A DNA stretch of 19,662 nucleotides from Acidobacteriota bacterium (GCA_947465645.1 CANIBQ010000093.1:1-19662); one strand, 5' to 3'; positions 7,162 through 17,621 are shown, counted from the first letter of the stretch. Notes: generated by a model not told the origin, from the letters alone. Translations and numbers: made by a program.

Positions 7162-7821
7162 GTGATCGAGACGCATCACCTCTCGAAGTTCTACAGCCGC
7201 GGTTTGTACGCGCTGCGCGACCTGTCGCTGACCGTCGACAAGGGTGAGTTCGTATTCCTCACCGGTCCCAGCGGCGCGGGCAAGTCGACGTTTCTCCGCC
7301 TGCTCCTGATGCAGGAGCGTCCCAGCGAAGGCGAGGTCTTCGTCAACGGCCACAACCTCTCGAAGCTGTCGCGCAGCGAGATCCAGGAATACCGCCGCGG
7401 CATCGGGTTCGTCTTCCAGGATTTCAAGCTGATTCCCACTCGCACCGTGCTCGAGAACATCTCCTTCGTCCCCGAAGTGCTCGGCGTCGCCGTGTCGCAG
7501 CAACGCCGGCGCGCGTTCCAGGTGCTCAAGTGGGTCGGCCTCCAGCACCGCATGAACGCGTATCCGGCGGACCTGTCCGGCGGCGAACAGCAGCGCATCG
7601 CGATCGCGCGCGCGCTCGTCAACGACCCGGCCCTGCTGCTCGCCGACGAGCCGACCGGAAATCTCGATCCCGATCTGTCTCTTGAAATCATGAACCTGCT
7701 CCGCGAAATCAACGCGGGCGGCACGACGGTCGTCGTCGCGACCCACGATCGCGAGTTGATCCGGCTCGTCGGGCGCAGAACGATCACGCTCGACTCGGGC
7801 CACGTCGTCGAGGTCGCATGA
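7162..7821 (+). CDS. ftsE: Cell-division ABC transporter ATP-binding protein FtsE
   Basis: FtsE is the ATPase of the FtsEX complex. At the septum FtsEX controls peptidoglycan hydrolases during division. The 219-residue protein shows Walker A (GPSGAGKST, 35-43), a Q-loop (Q86 in VFQDFKL), the ABC signature LSGGEQQR (138-145), Walker B LLLADEPTGNLD (158-169) and the H-loop histidine (H195, ATHDRE). It starts with GTG and has only a weak SD. Its stop overlaps the ftsX start by 4 bases (ATGA), which signals coupled translation. FtsE is separated from LolD/MacB-like ATPases by this ftsX partner. Confidence 0.95.
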   Translation: MIETHHLSKFYSRGLYALRDLSLTVDKGEFVFLTGPSGAGKSTFLRLLLMQERPSEGEVFVNGHNLSKLSRSEIQEYRRGIGFVFQDFKLIPTRTVLENISFVPEVLGVAVSQQRRRAFQVLKWVGLQHRMNAYPADLSGGEQQRIAIARALVNDPALLLADEPTGNLDPDLSLEIMNLLREINAGGTTVVVATHDRELIRLVGRRTITLDSGHVVEVA

Positions 7822-8705
7822 GGGCGCTCGAATACGCCATGCGCGAAGGATGGGCGAGCCTCTGGCGCAGCCGGGGATCCAGCGCCTTCGCCGTCGTCGC
7901 CATCGCGCTGGCGATAACCGTGCTCGGCGTCCTGCTCCTGTTGACGTGGAACGCCCAGCGCCTGCTGGCGCAGTGGACGACGGCCGCCGAGTTTTCCGTG
8001 TACCTCCGCGACGATGCGACGTCGGAACAGCGCGGGGCGATCGAGGCGCTCATCGACCGGAGCGGGGCCACCGATCAGCGGGAATATGTCTCCAAGACCG
8101 ACGCGCTGGCCAGGTTCCGGCGCCAGTTCGCCGATCTGGCGTCGCTGACGCAGGGTTTCGACGACAACCCGTTCCCGGCCTCCCTCGAAGTGCGGGTGCG
8201 GGCCGGCGCGGGTGCCGACGGCCGAGCCGACGCGCTGGTGAAGCGCGTTGCAGCGTTGGCCGGCGTTGCCGATGTCAGGTACGACCGCGAGTGGCTGACG
8301 AGGCTTGCGTCGGGGCTCAACGCCGTGCGCGGTGCCGGCCTGGCGCTCGCCCTGCTGATGGCCGTCGCCGCCGGGGTGACGGTGGCGACGGTCGTGCGAC
8401 TGGGTCTGCACTCGCGCCGCGATGAAATCGAGATCATGCGGCTCGTCGGGTCGCCGGTGTCGTTCATCCGCGGTCCGTTCGTGGCTGAGGGGCTGATGCA
8501 GGGGGGGCTTGGCGCCGTCCTGGCGGTGGCGTTTCTCTGGCTGGGACTGGCGGCCGTCAACGCCTGGTGGGGCTCCGACCTGCGGACCCTTCTCGACGGC
8601 GGCGCGCTCGAGTTCCTGCCGCCGCGGTTTACCGGTTCCCTGGTGGCGGGCGGCATGGCGGTGGGCGGGGCCGGCGGGTTCGCGGCGTCGCGGCACGCGG
8701 CGTAA
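7818..8705 (+). CDS. ftsX: Cell-division membrane protein FtsX
   Basis: FtsX is the membrane subunit of FtsEX. The 295-residue protein has a short cytoplasmic N-terminus, a first membrane span at about 22-43, and a periplasmic domain of about 120 residues (including FDDNPFPASLEVRV, the FtsX-type loop that contacts hydrolase activators). Three more spans follow, near 172-193, 222-250 and 268-290. The RRDEIEIMRLVGS motif between spans 2 and 3 is typical of FtsX/MacB-type permeases and couples to the ATPase. Topology and partner gene fit FtsX well. Confidence 0.94.
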   Translation: MRALEYAMREGWASLWRSRGSSAFAVVAIALAITVLGVLLLLTWNAQRLLAQWTTAAEFSVYLRDDATSEQRGAIEALIDRSGATDQREYVSKTDALARFRRQFADLASLTQGFDDNPFPASLEVRVRAGAGADGRADALVKRVAALAGVADVRYDREWLTRLASGLNAVRGAGLALALLMAVAAGVTVATVVRLGLHSRRDEIEIMRLVGSPVSFIRGPFVAEGLMQGGLGAVLAVAFLWLGLAAVNAWWGSDLRTLLDGGALEFLPPRFTGSLVAGGMAVGGAGGFAASRHAA

Positions 8706-8744
8706 GCAGGGGCAGGGGATTGCCGGAGGTTACCCGGGGGCGGA

Positions 8745-8774
8745 TTGACACGCGCTCGCGGTGCTCGTTACACT
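8745..8774 (+). promoter_or_regulatory. Sigma-70 promoter for the small-protein / glycerate kinase / rnr genes
   Basis: TTGACA (8745-8750, a full -35 match) and TACACT (8769-8774) are 18 bp apart. The predicted start is near 8781, only about 9 nt before the ATG at 8790. It lies in the 84-bp gap after ftsX and so gives the downstream genes a start of their own. Confidence 0.55.
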
Positions 8775-8789
8775 GGGGTCATACCAAGC

Positions 8790-9101
8790 ATGTCGGCCGC
8801 ACGGAACCGGGTGTCACGTTTCCTCACCGATTCGCGTCCGCAGGGCGATTCTGTCCTACATCCCCTCTCCAATTTCTACCGGGAAGAATTTATCAAGTGC
8901 CAGCGCTGTCTCGAACAGCAGCGCGAGTACTACTCGGAACGCACCATCACTGACGTCGAGCAGGCCCTGACGCGGGCGATGTCGCAGCTCGACCACCTCT
9001 GCACGAAGGGCGACGCCGATAAGATCGTCAGCCGCCTCCTCAGGCAGTTTGACGTCGTCACGGGCCTCTCGGCCTGGTCTGATCCCCGACACGTCCACTA
9101 A
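8790..9101 (+). CDS. Small protein of unknown function with a CxxC pair
   Basis: I do not recognise this 103-residue protein. It has no signal peptide or membrane span. The middle part looks helical and charged (FYREEF, EQQREYYSE, DVEQALTRAMSQLDHLC). It has a CQRC pair near residue 37 and a third Cys near residue 71. ATG 8790 is chosen because the longer reading from TTG 8745 would start on the -35 box of the promoter. The leader is about 9 nt with no SD, so the message may be read as nearly leaderless. Its last 53 bases overlap the start of the glycerate kinase gene in another frame. Confidence 0.6.
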   Translation: MSAARNRVSRFLTDSRPQGDSVLHPLSNFYREEFIKCQRCLEQQREYYSERTITDVEQALTRAMSQLDHLCTKGDADKIVSRLLRQFDVVTGLSAWSDPRHVH

Positions 9102-10407
9102 CCGTTCGCTCCCCGATTTACGCCGCGACCTCGCCGCGATTGTGCAGGCGGCCATTGAGGCCGTGGATGCCGGTCGCCTGGTCGAGCGCGCCCTGAGCGA
9201 TTCCGATCTGATCGGCCAACTGCGATCCGCGAGCGCCGTGGACGTCGTGTCGGCGGGAAAGGCGGCGGCGCCGATGCTCGTGGGGTTCGCCGCCGCGTCG
9301 CCGGTGCCGCCACGGTCGATGACCGGGATTGGGCCGGGCCAGCCTGGGACGTTGCCGCCCGGCACCGTCTGGCATTCAACGGCGCATCCTGTGCCTGACG
9401 AGCGCAGCGTTAGCGCGGCGCGTCGGGCGCTCGCGGTGGCGGAATCGGTGACGCCACGAGGCGTGTTCGTCGTGCTCCTCTCCGGCGGCGCCTCGTCGTT
9501 GATGGCGAAGCCGGCCGGGGAGCTCTCGCTGGCCGACAAGCGCCGCACCAGCGAGCTCCTCCTGGAGTCGGGCGCGGATATCAGCGAGACGAACACTGTT
9601 CGGAAGCATCTCTCCGCCATCAAGGGCGGCCGGCTGGCGCTGGCGGCCGGAGGCGCGGTGCTGACGCTGGTTGTCTCCGATGTCGTCGGCGACGACCTGT
9701 CCACGATCGCGTCGGGGCCAACAGTGCCCGATGCCACGACATTCGAACAGGCGCTGGATGTGCTGGACAGGCGAGGCGGACGCCGTCGATATCCACCTCC
9801 CGTGGTGCGATGGCTGACACGCGGCGCTGCCGGGGACGTCGAGGAGACGCCGAAGCCAAGCGATCCACGGATCTCACGATCCGTCGCGAAAATCATCGGC
9901 GGGCGCCTGACGGCGGTCGCCGGTGCCAGTCGCGCGGCTGAGGCGCTCGGTTACCGCATCCATGTGATCGAGCAGGCCGTGACGGGTGAGGCGCGGCGTG
10001 CCGGACTGGCCCTGGTCGACGTGGCGTCGTGGGCGTCGATGCTCCGCGACGCACAACCGACGTGCATACTGGCGTCGGGCGAAACAACGGTCCACGTGAC
10101 CGGCCAGGGCATCGGCGGCCGGAACCAGGAATGCACGCTGGCGATGGCCACCCGACTGGAGACGCTCGGTCCATCGGTGGTGGCGGCCAGCATCGGCACC
10201 GACGGCGTCGACGGTCCGACCGACGCGGCGGGTGCGGTGGCCGACACGACCACGCTCGACCGCGCCAAAGCGGCCGAGTTGTCGCCGCCCGAACGCTACT
10301 TCGCGAACAACGATTCGTACACCTTTTTCAACCAGCTCGGCGATTTGATCCGGACGGGACCCACGGGCACCAACGTCGGCGATCTCCAAGTTATCCTGAT
10401 CGGCTAG
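9049..10407 (+). CDS. Glycerate 2-kinase (DUF4147 / MOFRL family)
   Basis: The 452-residue protein has the two domains of TtuD/GckA-type glycerate kinases. The N-terminal DUF4147 domain (about 25-255) includes VSAGKAA near 68-74, LLSGGASS (143-150) and ETNTVRKHLS (180-189). The C-terminal MOFRL domain (about 335-440) includes SGETTVHV and GIGGRNQE (343-363) and IGTDGVDGPTDAAG. The enzyme phosphorylates D-glycerate to 2-phosphoglycerate, feeding glycolysis from serine, glyoxylate or tartrate routes. No ATG is available before the conserved region, and TTG 9049 is the only useful start. This makes the gene overlap the preceding small-protein gene by 53 bases. rnr follows 6 bp downstream. Confidence 0.9.
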   Translation: MTSSRASRPGLIPDTSTNRSLPDLRRDLAAIVQAAIEAVDAGRLVERALSDSDLIGQLRSASAVDVVSAGKAAAPMLVGFAAASPVPPRSMTGIGPGQPGTLPPGTVWHSTAHPVPDERSVSAARRALAVAESVTPRGVFVVLLSGGASSLMAKPAGELSLADKRRTSELLLESGADISETNTVRKHLSAIKGGRLALAAGGAVLTLVVSDVVGDDLSTIASGPTVPDATTFEQALDVLDRRGGRRRYPPPVVRWLTRGAAGDVEETPKPSDPRISRSVAKIIGGRLTAVAGASRAAEALGYRIHVIEQAVTGEARRAGLALVDVASWASMLRDAQPTCILASGETTVHVTGQGIGGRNQECTLAMATRLETLGPSVVAASIGTDGVDGPTDAAGAVADTTTLDRAKAAELSPPERYFANNDSYTFFNQLGDLIRTGPTGTNVGDLQVILIG

Positions 10408-10413
10408 TTACAC

Positions 10414-12690
10414 ATGCATTCACGCGAAGACATCCTCTCCCTCATTCGAGAAAAAGTTCATCACCCGGCCACCTCACGAGAGCTGGCCCAGCTGCTTCGC
10501 GTGCCCCGCGAAGAGCGCACCACCTTCAAGCGCCAGTTGAAGACACTCGTCGCGGACGGAGAGTTGCTCCAGATCCGCGGCAACCGTTTCGGTCTGCCCG
10601 ACAAGATGGATCTGGTGGTGGGGAAGCTCCACGCCAATCCGGCCGGCTTCGGCTTCGTCGTCCCCGAGCACGCGCAACGGGGCGCCGAGCGCAAGGACAT
10701 CTACATCGCCGCCTCCAATCTCACCGAAGCGATGCACGGCGACCGCGTCGTGGCGCGCGTCGAGCGCCAGTCCGAGAAAGGTCCGGAAGGCCGCATCATC
10801 CGGATCCTCGAGCGCAGCCAGGCGACGATCGTCGGCCGATTCGAGGTGGACGCCGGAGGACTGGGGTACGTCGTGCCGTTCGATCGGCGCGTGCTCACCG
10901 ACGTTCACGTGCCGACGGGGCAGTGGGGCGCGGCCGAGCCAGGGGAGATGGCGCTGGTCGAGATCACGCGGTGGCCCACCGCCACGCGTGGCCCTGTTGG
11001 CCGCGTCTCCGAGGTGCTCGGGCGAATCGAAGAACCGGGCGTCGACACGCAGATCATCATCCGCAAGTTCGGCATTCCCGATGCGCACTCCGAGGAAGCG
11101 ATCGAGGAAGCGCGCCGCATCGGCGGCAGCGTCAAAGAAAAGGACATCAAGGGCCGCACGGACTTCCGCACGGTGACCACCGTCACCATCGACGGCGAGC
11201 ACGCGCGCGACTTCGACGATGCGATCACGATTGAGCGGAAGGCCAACGGAAACTACTGGCTGGGCGTGCACATCGCCGACGTCTCGCACTACGTGAAGGA
11301 GGGAAGCGCGCTCGACGAGGCAGGCTACGAGCGCGGCACGTCGGTGTATTTCACCGAGCGCGCCGTGCACATGTTTCCAGCGGAGCTCGCCACCGGGCTC
11401 TGCAGCCTCAACCCGAACGTCGACCGGCTGGTCCAGTCATGCCTGATGGAGGTCGATCGCAAGGGCAACGTCGTCCGGTATGAAATGCACGACGGCGTCA
11501 TCAACAGCGATGCGCGCATGACGTATACCGCGGTGAACGCCATCCTGACCGATCACGACCCCGCTCTCACCGCGCAGTACCGCGAGCTCGTGCCGATGTT
11601 CGAGATGATGCGCGAGCTGTTCGAGATCCTTCACGCGCGCAGGCGCAGGCGCGGATCGATTGACTTCGATCTTCCCGAGGCGGAAGTGATCCTCTCGGAC
11701 CTCGGCCAGATCACCAACATCATCGCCACCGAACGCAACGTCGCGCACCGGTTGATCGAGGAGTTCATGCTGCTGGCGAACGAGACGGTGGCGGCACATC
11801 TGGTGAACCACGACATGCCGGCCCTCCACCGCGTGCACGAACCGCCCGATCTCAAGAAAGTCGCGGAGTTCGAAGCGTTCATCACGACGCTCGGCTACAG
11901 CCTGGGCGGCTCCGGCGGCACGGTGCGGCCAAAGCACTTCCAGAAACTGATCGACCGGATGAAGGGCACTCCCGAGGAGCGTCCGATCGCCGCGCTCATG
12001 CTGCGCACGATGCAGAAAGCGCGCTACGACGCGGCGCCGCTTGGACACTTCGGCCTGGCCGCCGAGCACTATACCCACTTCACGTCGCCGATCCGCCGCT
12101 ATCCCGATCTCGTGGTGCACCGGATGCTGCGCGAGTCACGCCGGGGTGCGGTCGCGGCCCCGCGCCGCGAGGAGCTCGACGAGGATCTGCCCGAGGTGGC
12201 CCGGCATACCTCCGAGATGGAGCGGCGCGCCGACGAAGCCGAGCGCGAGCTGCTGCAGTGGAAGAAGGTCCGCTTCATGGCGGACAAGGTCGGTGACGAA
12301 TACGAGGGCTACATGACCGGCGTCGCGCCGTTCGGGCTGTTCGTCGAGCTCATCGAACATTACGTGGAGGGCCTCGTCCACGTGTCGAGCATGGGCGACG
12401 ACTACTACAAGTACTCCGAGCAGGAGCACGTCATGCGCGGGGAGAACACGAAGAAGGTGTACCGGCTCGGCGACAAGGTGCTCGTGCAGGTGGTGCGCGT
12501 CGACATGGAGCGGCGGCAGGTGGACCTGGGGCTGGTGGAGATTCTCGAAAACGTCCGGCGTGAGACACGTCCGCGTGGGCCGGTGCGAAGCAAGGCTGCG
12601 CCCAAGGGGGAGAGAAAGCGCGCCCAGCGTCCCGGGCGGCGCGAGCGCCTCGGTCGAAAGGCGGGCGCGCGCCGGGGACGAAAACCTTAG
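10414..12690 (+). CDS. rnr: Ribonuclease R
   Basis: RNase R is a 3'-to-5' exoribonuclease that degrades structured RNA. The 758-residue protein has an N-terminal winged-helix region (about 1-60), cold-shock domains (about 65-205) and the RNB catalytic domain. Catalytic acids D260, D266, D268 and D269 ([13 protein letters not shown]) match the E. coli cluster. [19 protein letters not shown] is at 551-569. A C-terminal S1 domain lies at about 626-705, followed by a strongly basic tail of about 50 residues rich in Arg and Lys, which is known to help bind structured RNA. The ATG is 6 bp after the glycerate kinase stop and has no SD, so coupling is likely. The stop codon overlaps that of tatA on the other strand. 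Confidence 0.96.
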   Translation: MHSREDILSLIREKVHHPATSRELAQLLRVPREERTTFKRQLKTLVADGELLQIRGNRFGLPDKMDLVVGKLHANPAGFGFVVPEHAQRGAERKDIYIAASNLTEAMHGDRVVARVERQSEKGPEGRIIRILERSQATIVGRFEVDAGGLGYVVPFDRRVLTDVHVPTGQWGAAEPGEMALVEITRWPTATRGPVGRVSEVLGRIEEPGVDTQIIIRKFGIPDAHSEEAIEEARRIGGSVKEKDIKGRTDFRTVTTVTIDGEHARDFDDAITIERKANGNYWLGVHIADVSHYVKEGSALDEAGYERGTSVYFTERAVHMFPAELATGLCSLNPNVDRLVQSCLMEVDRKGNVVRYEMHDGVINSDARMTYTAVNAILTDHDPALTAQYRELVPMFEMMRELFEILHARRRRRGSIDFDLPEAEVILSDLGQITNIIATERNVAHRLIEEFMLLANETVAAHLVNHDMPALHRVHEPPDLKKVAEFEAFITTLGYSLGGSGGTVRPKHFQKLIDRMKGTPEERPIAALMLRTMQKARYDAAPLGHFGLAAEHYTHFTSPIRRYPDLVVHRMLRESRRGAVAAPRREELDEDLPEVARHTSEMERRADEAERELLQWKKVRFMADKVGDEYEGYMTGVAPFGLFVELIEHYVEGLVHVSSMGDDYYKYSEQEHVMRGENTKKVYRLGDKVLVQVVRVDMERRQVDLGLVEILENVRRETRPRGPVRSKAAPKGERKRAQRPGRRERLGRKAGARRGRKP

Positions 12691-12845
12691 GCGGACTTCT
12701 CGACGTCCTCGTTTTTGTTGGCGTCCTTGAAGTTGCGAATGCCTTTGCCGATCCCGCGGCCTATCTCGGGCAGGCGATTGGCCCCGAAGATCAGGATGAT
12801 GATCGTCAGGATGATCAAGAGCTCAGGAATGCCCAAATGGCCCAT
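12687..12845 (-). CDS. tatA: Sec-independent protein translocase TatA
   Basis: This 52-residue protein begins [20 protein letters not shown]. It has one N-terminal membrane span, the [17 protein letters not shown] hinge and amphipathic helix, and a short charged tail. These are the defining features of TatA/TatE, the pore-forming part of the twin-arginine export system for folded proteins. It has a good SD (AGGTGA, 3 nt before the ATG). The tail after the amphipathic helix is shorter than in E. coli TatA. The gene converges on rnr, and the two stop codons overlap within TTAG (12687-12690). tatC is not in the window. Confidence 0.93.
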   Translation of the reverse strand: MGHLGIPELLIILTIIILIFGANRLPEIGRGIGKGIRNFKDANKNEDVEKSA

Positions 12846-12975
12846 ATGTCACCTATCTCCCGGCTGTGCTGTCGTGGTGTGCGGACACCCCCGGGCCAGC
12901 TCAAACAGACCCGGAGCGAAAGTGGATTGTACCACGCAGGCTTCTGACGGAACGGGTTTTGAACAATACCGCCAG

Positions 12976-13857
12976 ATGAGCAGTTATACACGCTGGTTTG
13001 CGCTGCTGGCGGCAGGGGTCGCTCTCGCCTCCGCGTCGGTGGCCGCCCAGGGTCCGCTTGCGACCTTTTCGTCGCGAACCGACCTTGTCGAGGTGTACGC
13101 CACGGTCACCGACGCCGTGGGTGAGCCGGTGATGGGCCTGGGCCGCGATGACTTCGAGATCTACGAGAACGACCAGCTTCAGGACGTCTCGACGTTCGCC
13201 GCGGGCGAGTTCCCGCTGACGGTGGCGTTGGGCGTCGACCGAAGCTGGAGCATGGCCGGGAATCCGCTCCGCCTGGCGAAAGCGGCGTCGCAGACGTTCT
13301 TGCGCGCGCTGAGGAGCGACGACCGATCGATGGTGGTCGCGATCAGCAGCGAGGCCGACGTCATCGCGCCGCTGTCGATGGACCGGTTGAACCAGGCACG
13401 TGCGATCGCCGCGCTCGATCCCTGGAGCACGACCGCGCTGCACGATGCCATCATCGCCAGCCTCGACCGGCTGGAGCCCGAATCGGGAAGACAGGCGCTT
13501 GTCGTGTTTTCAGACGGAACGGACCGATATAGCCGCGCCACCGCTGCGGAGGTGGTCGAGCGCGCCCGCCGCAGCCATGCCCTGATCTATCCAATCGCGT
13601 TCGGCAAGACCCGGCCGCCTCTCATGGCGGAGCTGGCCGTGCTGACGGGCGGACGTTCATTCCTGCTTCGCGATCCGAAAGAGCTCGAGAAGACGCTGCA
13701 GACCGTCGCGCGGGAGCTTCGTTACCAGTACCTGCTTGGCTACGCGCCCGCGACGCCGATTGACAAGGGCAACAACGAGTGGCGTGGCATCCGCGTCGTG
13801 CTGAAGAGCAAGCCCGGTTTCCGCGTCCGTGCCCGCGACGGGTACACGACCGAATGA
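12976..13857 (+). CDS. Secreted VWFA-domain protein
   Basis: The 293-residue protein has a signal peptide (cleavage near residue 25, SVAAQ) and a short beta domain with VTDAVGEPVMGLGRDDFEIY. A von Willebrand factor A domain follows from about 82. Its metal-ion site is intact: D88-R-S90-W-S92, the threonine in DPWSTTALHD, and D180 in VFSDGTD. The C-terminal part (LRYQYLLGYAP, GFRVRARDGY) matches the many VWFA proteins of Acidobacteriota. The domain usually mediates metal-dependent protein contact, and no partner is evident here. ATG 12976 is chosen for the signal peptide; a reading from 12715 would run through tatA on the other strand. The 130-bp gap before it holds no clear promoter. Confidence 0.88.
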   Translation: MSSYTRWFALLAAGVALASASVAAQGPLATFSSRTDLVEVYATVTDAVGEPVMGLGRDDFEIYENDQLQDVSTFAAGEFPLTVALGVDRSWSMAGNPLRLAKAASQTFLRALRSDDRSMVVAISSEADVIAPLSMDRLNQARAIAALDPWSTTALHDAIIASLDRLEPESGRQALVVFSDGTDRYSRATAAEVVERARRSHALIYPIAFGKTRPPLMAELAVLTGGRSFLLRDPKELEKTLQTVARELRYQYLLGYAPATPIDKGNNEWRGIRVVLKSKPGFRVRARDGYTTE

Positions 13858-13877
13858 AGTTGACGTAGAGTAGCCGC

Positions 13878-14384
13878 ATGCCGCATCCGTTGGTATTGGC
13901 CCTTTTCGACAACGCGGTGGCTGCGGCCAACGCGGCCCGCGGCGTCCGCGGACTCGGCGTCCCCAGGGAGCGCGTGTCGATCGTGGCCCGTTCGCATGAT
14001 GAAGAAGGACAGCTCGCACAGGTGTCCGGGGGTTCGCCCGGATCGGAAATCGAAGACTCGGCGCCGGCCTCACGCCTCGGGGAGCTCGGTGGGCATCTCA
14101 TCGCCGCGATCGCCATGGTGATGCCGGGCATCGGCCCGATTGTCGCCGACGGGCCCCTCGCGGCGGGGCTTGGCGAGGCCGCGGGTCATCTGGCTGGCGG
14201 CATCACCCGCACGCTCGAGGACGCGGGGTTATCGCGCGCCGAAGCCGAGGCCTGGGAAGCCGACATCCACCGCGGGTGGTTTCTGATCGGCGCACACGTC
14301 ACCGAGGACTCGGTCGAGGCGGCGCGAAGGGTCATGACGGCCGCGGGAGCCGTCCGGGTCGCCGGCGGAATATGGCAGGAGTGA
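13878..14384 (+). CDS. General stress protein 17M-like / DUF1269-type protein
   Basis: The 168-residue protein begins LVLALFDNAVAAANAARGVRGLGVPRERVSIVAR, of which the first part (ALFDNAVAAANAAR) is the alpha/beta start seen in proteins annotated as general-stress or permease-like. A Gly/Ala-rich hydrophobic middle (about 70-115) could be membrane-embedded or a glycine-zipper hairpin. The C-terminal WEADIHRGWFLIGAHV followed by a helix repeats the first fold. It starts 20 bp after the VWFA gene with only a weak SD. The family call rests on pattern resemblance, and the biochemical role of this group is unknown. Confidence 0.6.
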   Translation: MPHPLVLALFDNAVAAANAARGVRGLGVPRERVSIVARSHDEEGQLAQVSGGSPGSEIEDSAPASRLGELGGHLIAAIAMVMPGIGPIVADGPLAAGLGEAAGHLAGGITRTLEDAGLSRAEAEAWEADIHRGWFLIGAHVTEDSVEAARRVMTAAGAVRVAGGIWQE

Positions 14385-14394
14385 GTCCCGTTGC

Positions 14395-14493
14395 AGGATA
14401 GCCTCAGCCGATCGCGACATATCGCGTAAACAGGACGGCTGGGGCAAGGCCAAAAGCGTCACCGGCGCATCCTAATCGAGGAAAGAACGCCGG
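14395..14493 (+). ncRNA. Possible structured RNA leader of tonB
   Basis: This lies in the 170-bp gap 14385-14554. Several helices can form: AGGAT (14395-14399) with ATCCT (14469-14473); a 10-bp stem 14401-14410 with 14436-14445 (one U-G pair), capped by CGCGA-CATA-TCGCG (14413-14426) with an unpaired TAAACAGGA strand; and CCGGCG (14462-14467) with CGCCGG (14488-14493). The last helix and the first are in pseudoknot order, so they either co-fold or compete. I could not match it to a known riboswitch class. Energy and conservation were not computed. Confidence 0.35.
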
Positions 14494-14554
14494 CGAATCA
14501 ACATCTGATGAGGTACTCGTTTTGCAGTTGCGACGGTAGCAGCGCTCAAGGAGA

Positions 14555-15475
14555 ATGAGTCACACTCAATCCGTCCCGATGCCGACCTCGAACCCCGAGC
14601 CCGTCAGGCCTTCGAAAGAGGCGGCCTCCGAACACCTCAGTGTGCGGGTGGGCGGTCCGGCTGAGGTGCATTTCCTCTTCGAACAGCAGGAGAAGCGGCT
14701 TGGCGGCGCGCTTGGGGCGTCTGTCCTGACGCACCTCGTCTTTCTCGGCCTCTTCCTGCTCGTCATCAGGCTCGTTCCCGACCGCTTTTCAGAGGCCATC
14801 CTCCCCGACAGTCTCCCGCGTCAGATCGTCTGGCTGGCTGAGCCCGGCGCGGGCGGCGGCGGTGGTGGCGGTGGAAATCAGATGAAGGAACCGCCCAGGA
14901 AGGCGGAGCTTCCAGGTAAGGAAGAGATCTCAGTTCCCGCGATCAAGCCGCTTCCATCGGAAACGGTCAAGGAAGCGGTGCCTGAGCCGGACACGACGAT
15001 TCCCGCGAAGACGCTTGGCGCTGATACGTTGGTCATGCCGGGCGTCCTGGAGTCGGGAGCGGACACGGTGTCGCAGGGGATTGGCACCGGCGGCGGTGGT
15101 GGAACCGGAACGGGAACCGGCATTGGCGATGGAACGGGGTCGGGTTTCGGCTCCGGCACCGGCGGCGGCACCGGCGGCGGCGCGTACCGGCCAGGCAACG
15201 GCGTGCTGCTGCCGAAAGTCCTGCGCGAAGTGAAGCCGCAGTACACCGCGGACGCCATGCGCGCGAAGGTGCAGGGCACCGTCCTCCTCGAGTGTGTCGT
15301 CAACTCCGACGGCACCGTCGGCAGCGTCGACGTCGTCAAGTCGCTCGATCGGGCGTTTGGTCTGGATCAGGAAGCCATCAAGGCCGCGAAGCAGTGGCGC
15401 TTCGCTCCCGGCACCCGCTTCGGCGAACCCGTCGCGGTGCTCGTCACGATCGAGCTCACCTTTACCCTCCGCTAA
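14555..15475 (+). CDS. tonB: Energy transducer TonB
   Basis: TonB passes the energy of the ExbBD proton channel to outer-membrane receptors. The 306-residue protein has one membrane span at about 51-74 (VLTHLVFLGLFLLVIRLV), a Pro/Glu/Lys linker, and two Gly-rich tracts (about 97-107 and 176-210, the second with repeated GTG units). The C-terminal TonB domain lies at about 220-306 (KPQYTADAMRAKVQGTV, KAAKQWRFAPG). It is an N-in type with an atypical Gly-rich linker in place of the long Pro-rich one. The start is odd: AAGGAG (14548-14553) is only 1 nt from the ATG at 14555, too close for normal use. ATG 14579 is the next in-frame choice but has no SD. Confidence 0.88.
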   Translation: MSHTQSVPMPTSNPEPVRPSKEAASEHLSVRVGGPAEVHFLFEQQEKRLGGALGASVLTHLVFLGLFLLVIRLVPDRFSEAILPDSLPRQIVWLAEPGAGGGGGGGGNQMKEPPRKAELPGKEEISVPAIKPLPSETVKEAVPEPDTTIPAKTLGADTLVMPGVLESGADTVSQGIGTGGGGGTGTGTGIGDGTGSGFGSGTGGGTGGGAYRPGNGVLLPKVLREVKPQYTADAMRAKVQGTVLLECVVNSDGTVGSVDVVKSLDRAFGLDQEAIKAAKQWRFAPGTRFGEPVAVLVTIELTFTLR

Positions 15476-15496
15476 TCTCCCGGGGCCGTACAAGAC

Positions 15497-15524
15497 AAGG
15501 GCGGGTCCCGGAGGACCCGCCCTT
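15497..15524. terminator. Strong bidirectional terminator between tonB and groEL
   Basis: AAGGGCGGGTCC-CGGA-GGACCCGCCCTT is a perfect 12-bp stem with a 4-nt loop. It is followed by T on the plus strand and preceded by AA on the minus side. It lies between convergent genes, so it can serve both. The T-tract is short, but the stem is very stable. Confidence 0.8.
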
Positions 15525-15564
15525 TCCAGACGTATCGGTTTCGACGCGTCTGCTTCTCGACTTC

Positions 15565-17507
<1,943 letters not shown>

Positions 17508-17538
17508 GTGCATCGACTCCAAACTGTATCGGTAGACG

Positions 17539-17553
17539 CGGGGCGAAGCCCCG
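17539..17553 (-). promoter_or_regulatory. Hairpin in groES leader
   Basis: CGGGGC-GAA-GCCCCG on the plus strand can form a 6-bp stem with a 3-nt loop in the groESL 5' leader, about 30 nt before the groES start. It could stabilise the message. No function is shown by the sequence. Confidence 0.4.
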
Positions 17554-17594
17554 GCGCTGAAATCCTTGAAACTTGAAGCGGTACTGATGGTGGG

Positions 17595-17621
17595 CTGGCA
17601 GTCACCACACCCAACTGCTAA
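17595..17621 (-). promoter_or_regulatory. CIRCE-like operator (putative HrcA site), variant
   Basis: On the minus strand the site reads TTAGCAGTT-N9-GACTGCCAG, with 9-base arms and a 9-base spacer as in CIRCE (TTAGCACTC-N9-GAGTGCTAA). GCAGT and ACTGC are perfectly inverted. The changes from consensus at arm position 7 are symmetric (C to G on the left, G to C on the right), so dyad symmetry is kept. The operator covers the predicted transcription start of groESL, where HrcA would block transcription until heat shock. hrcA itself is not in the window. Confidence 0.5.

Noticed and set aside
8745..8789. Longer reading of the small CxxC protein from TTG 8745
   Set aside because: That TTG is the first part of the -35 box of the promoter that most likely transcribes the gene.
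10029..11234. Open frame of about 401 codons spanning the glycerate kinase-rnr junction
   Set aside because: It is in a third frame over two genes with intact motifs. The composition is mainly Arg, Gly, Ala and His, without a domain.
12715..12975. N-terminal extension of the VWFA protein
   Set aside because: It would run antisense through tatA and hide the signal peptide, which starts naturally at ATG 12976.
14395..14493. Cyclic-di-GMP or cobalamin riboswitch before tonB
   Set aside because: The conserved bases of neither class are present (no GCAAACC and GACGCAAAGCC pair, no B12-box GCCACTG), so no family was assigned.
14485..14507. ECF-sigma promoter GAAC...TCTGA before tonB
   Set aside because: The spacing between the two parts (15 bp) is about 2-3 bp too short and the -35 match is only GAAC.
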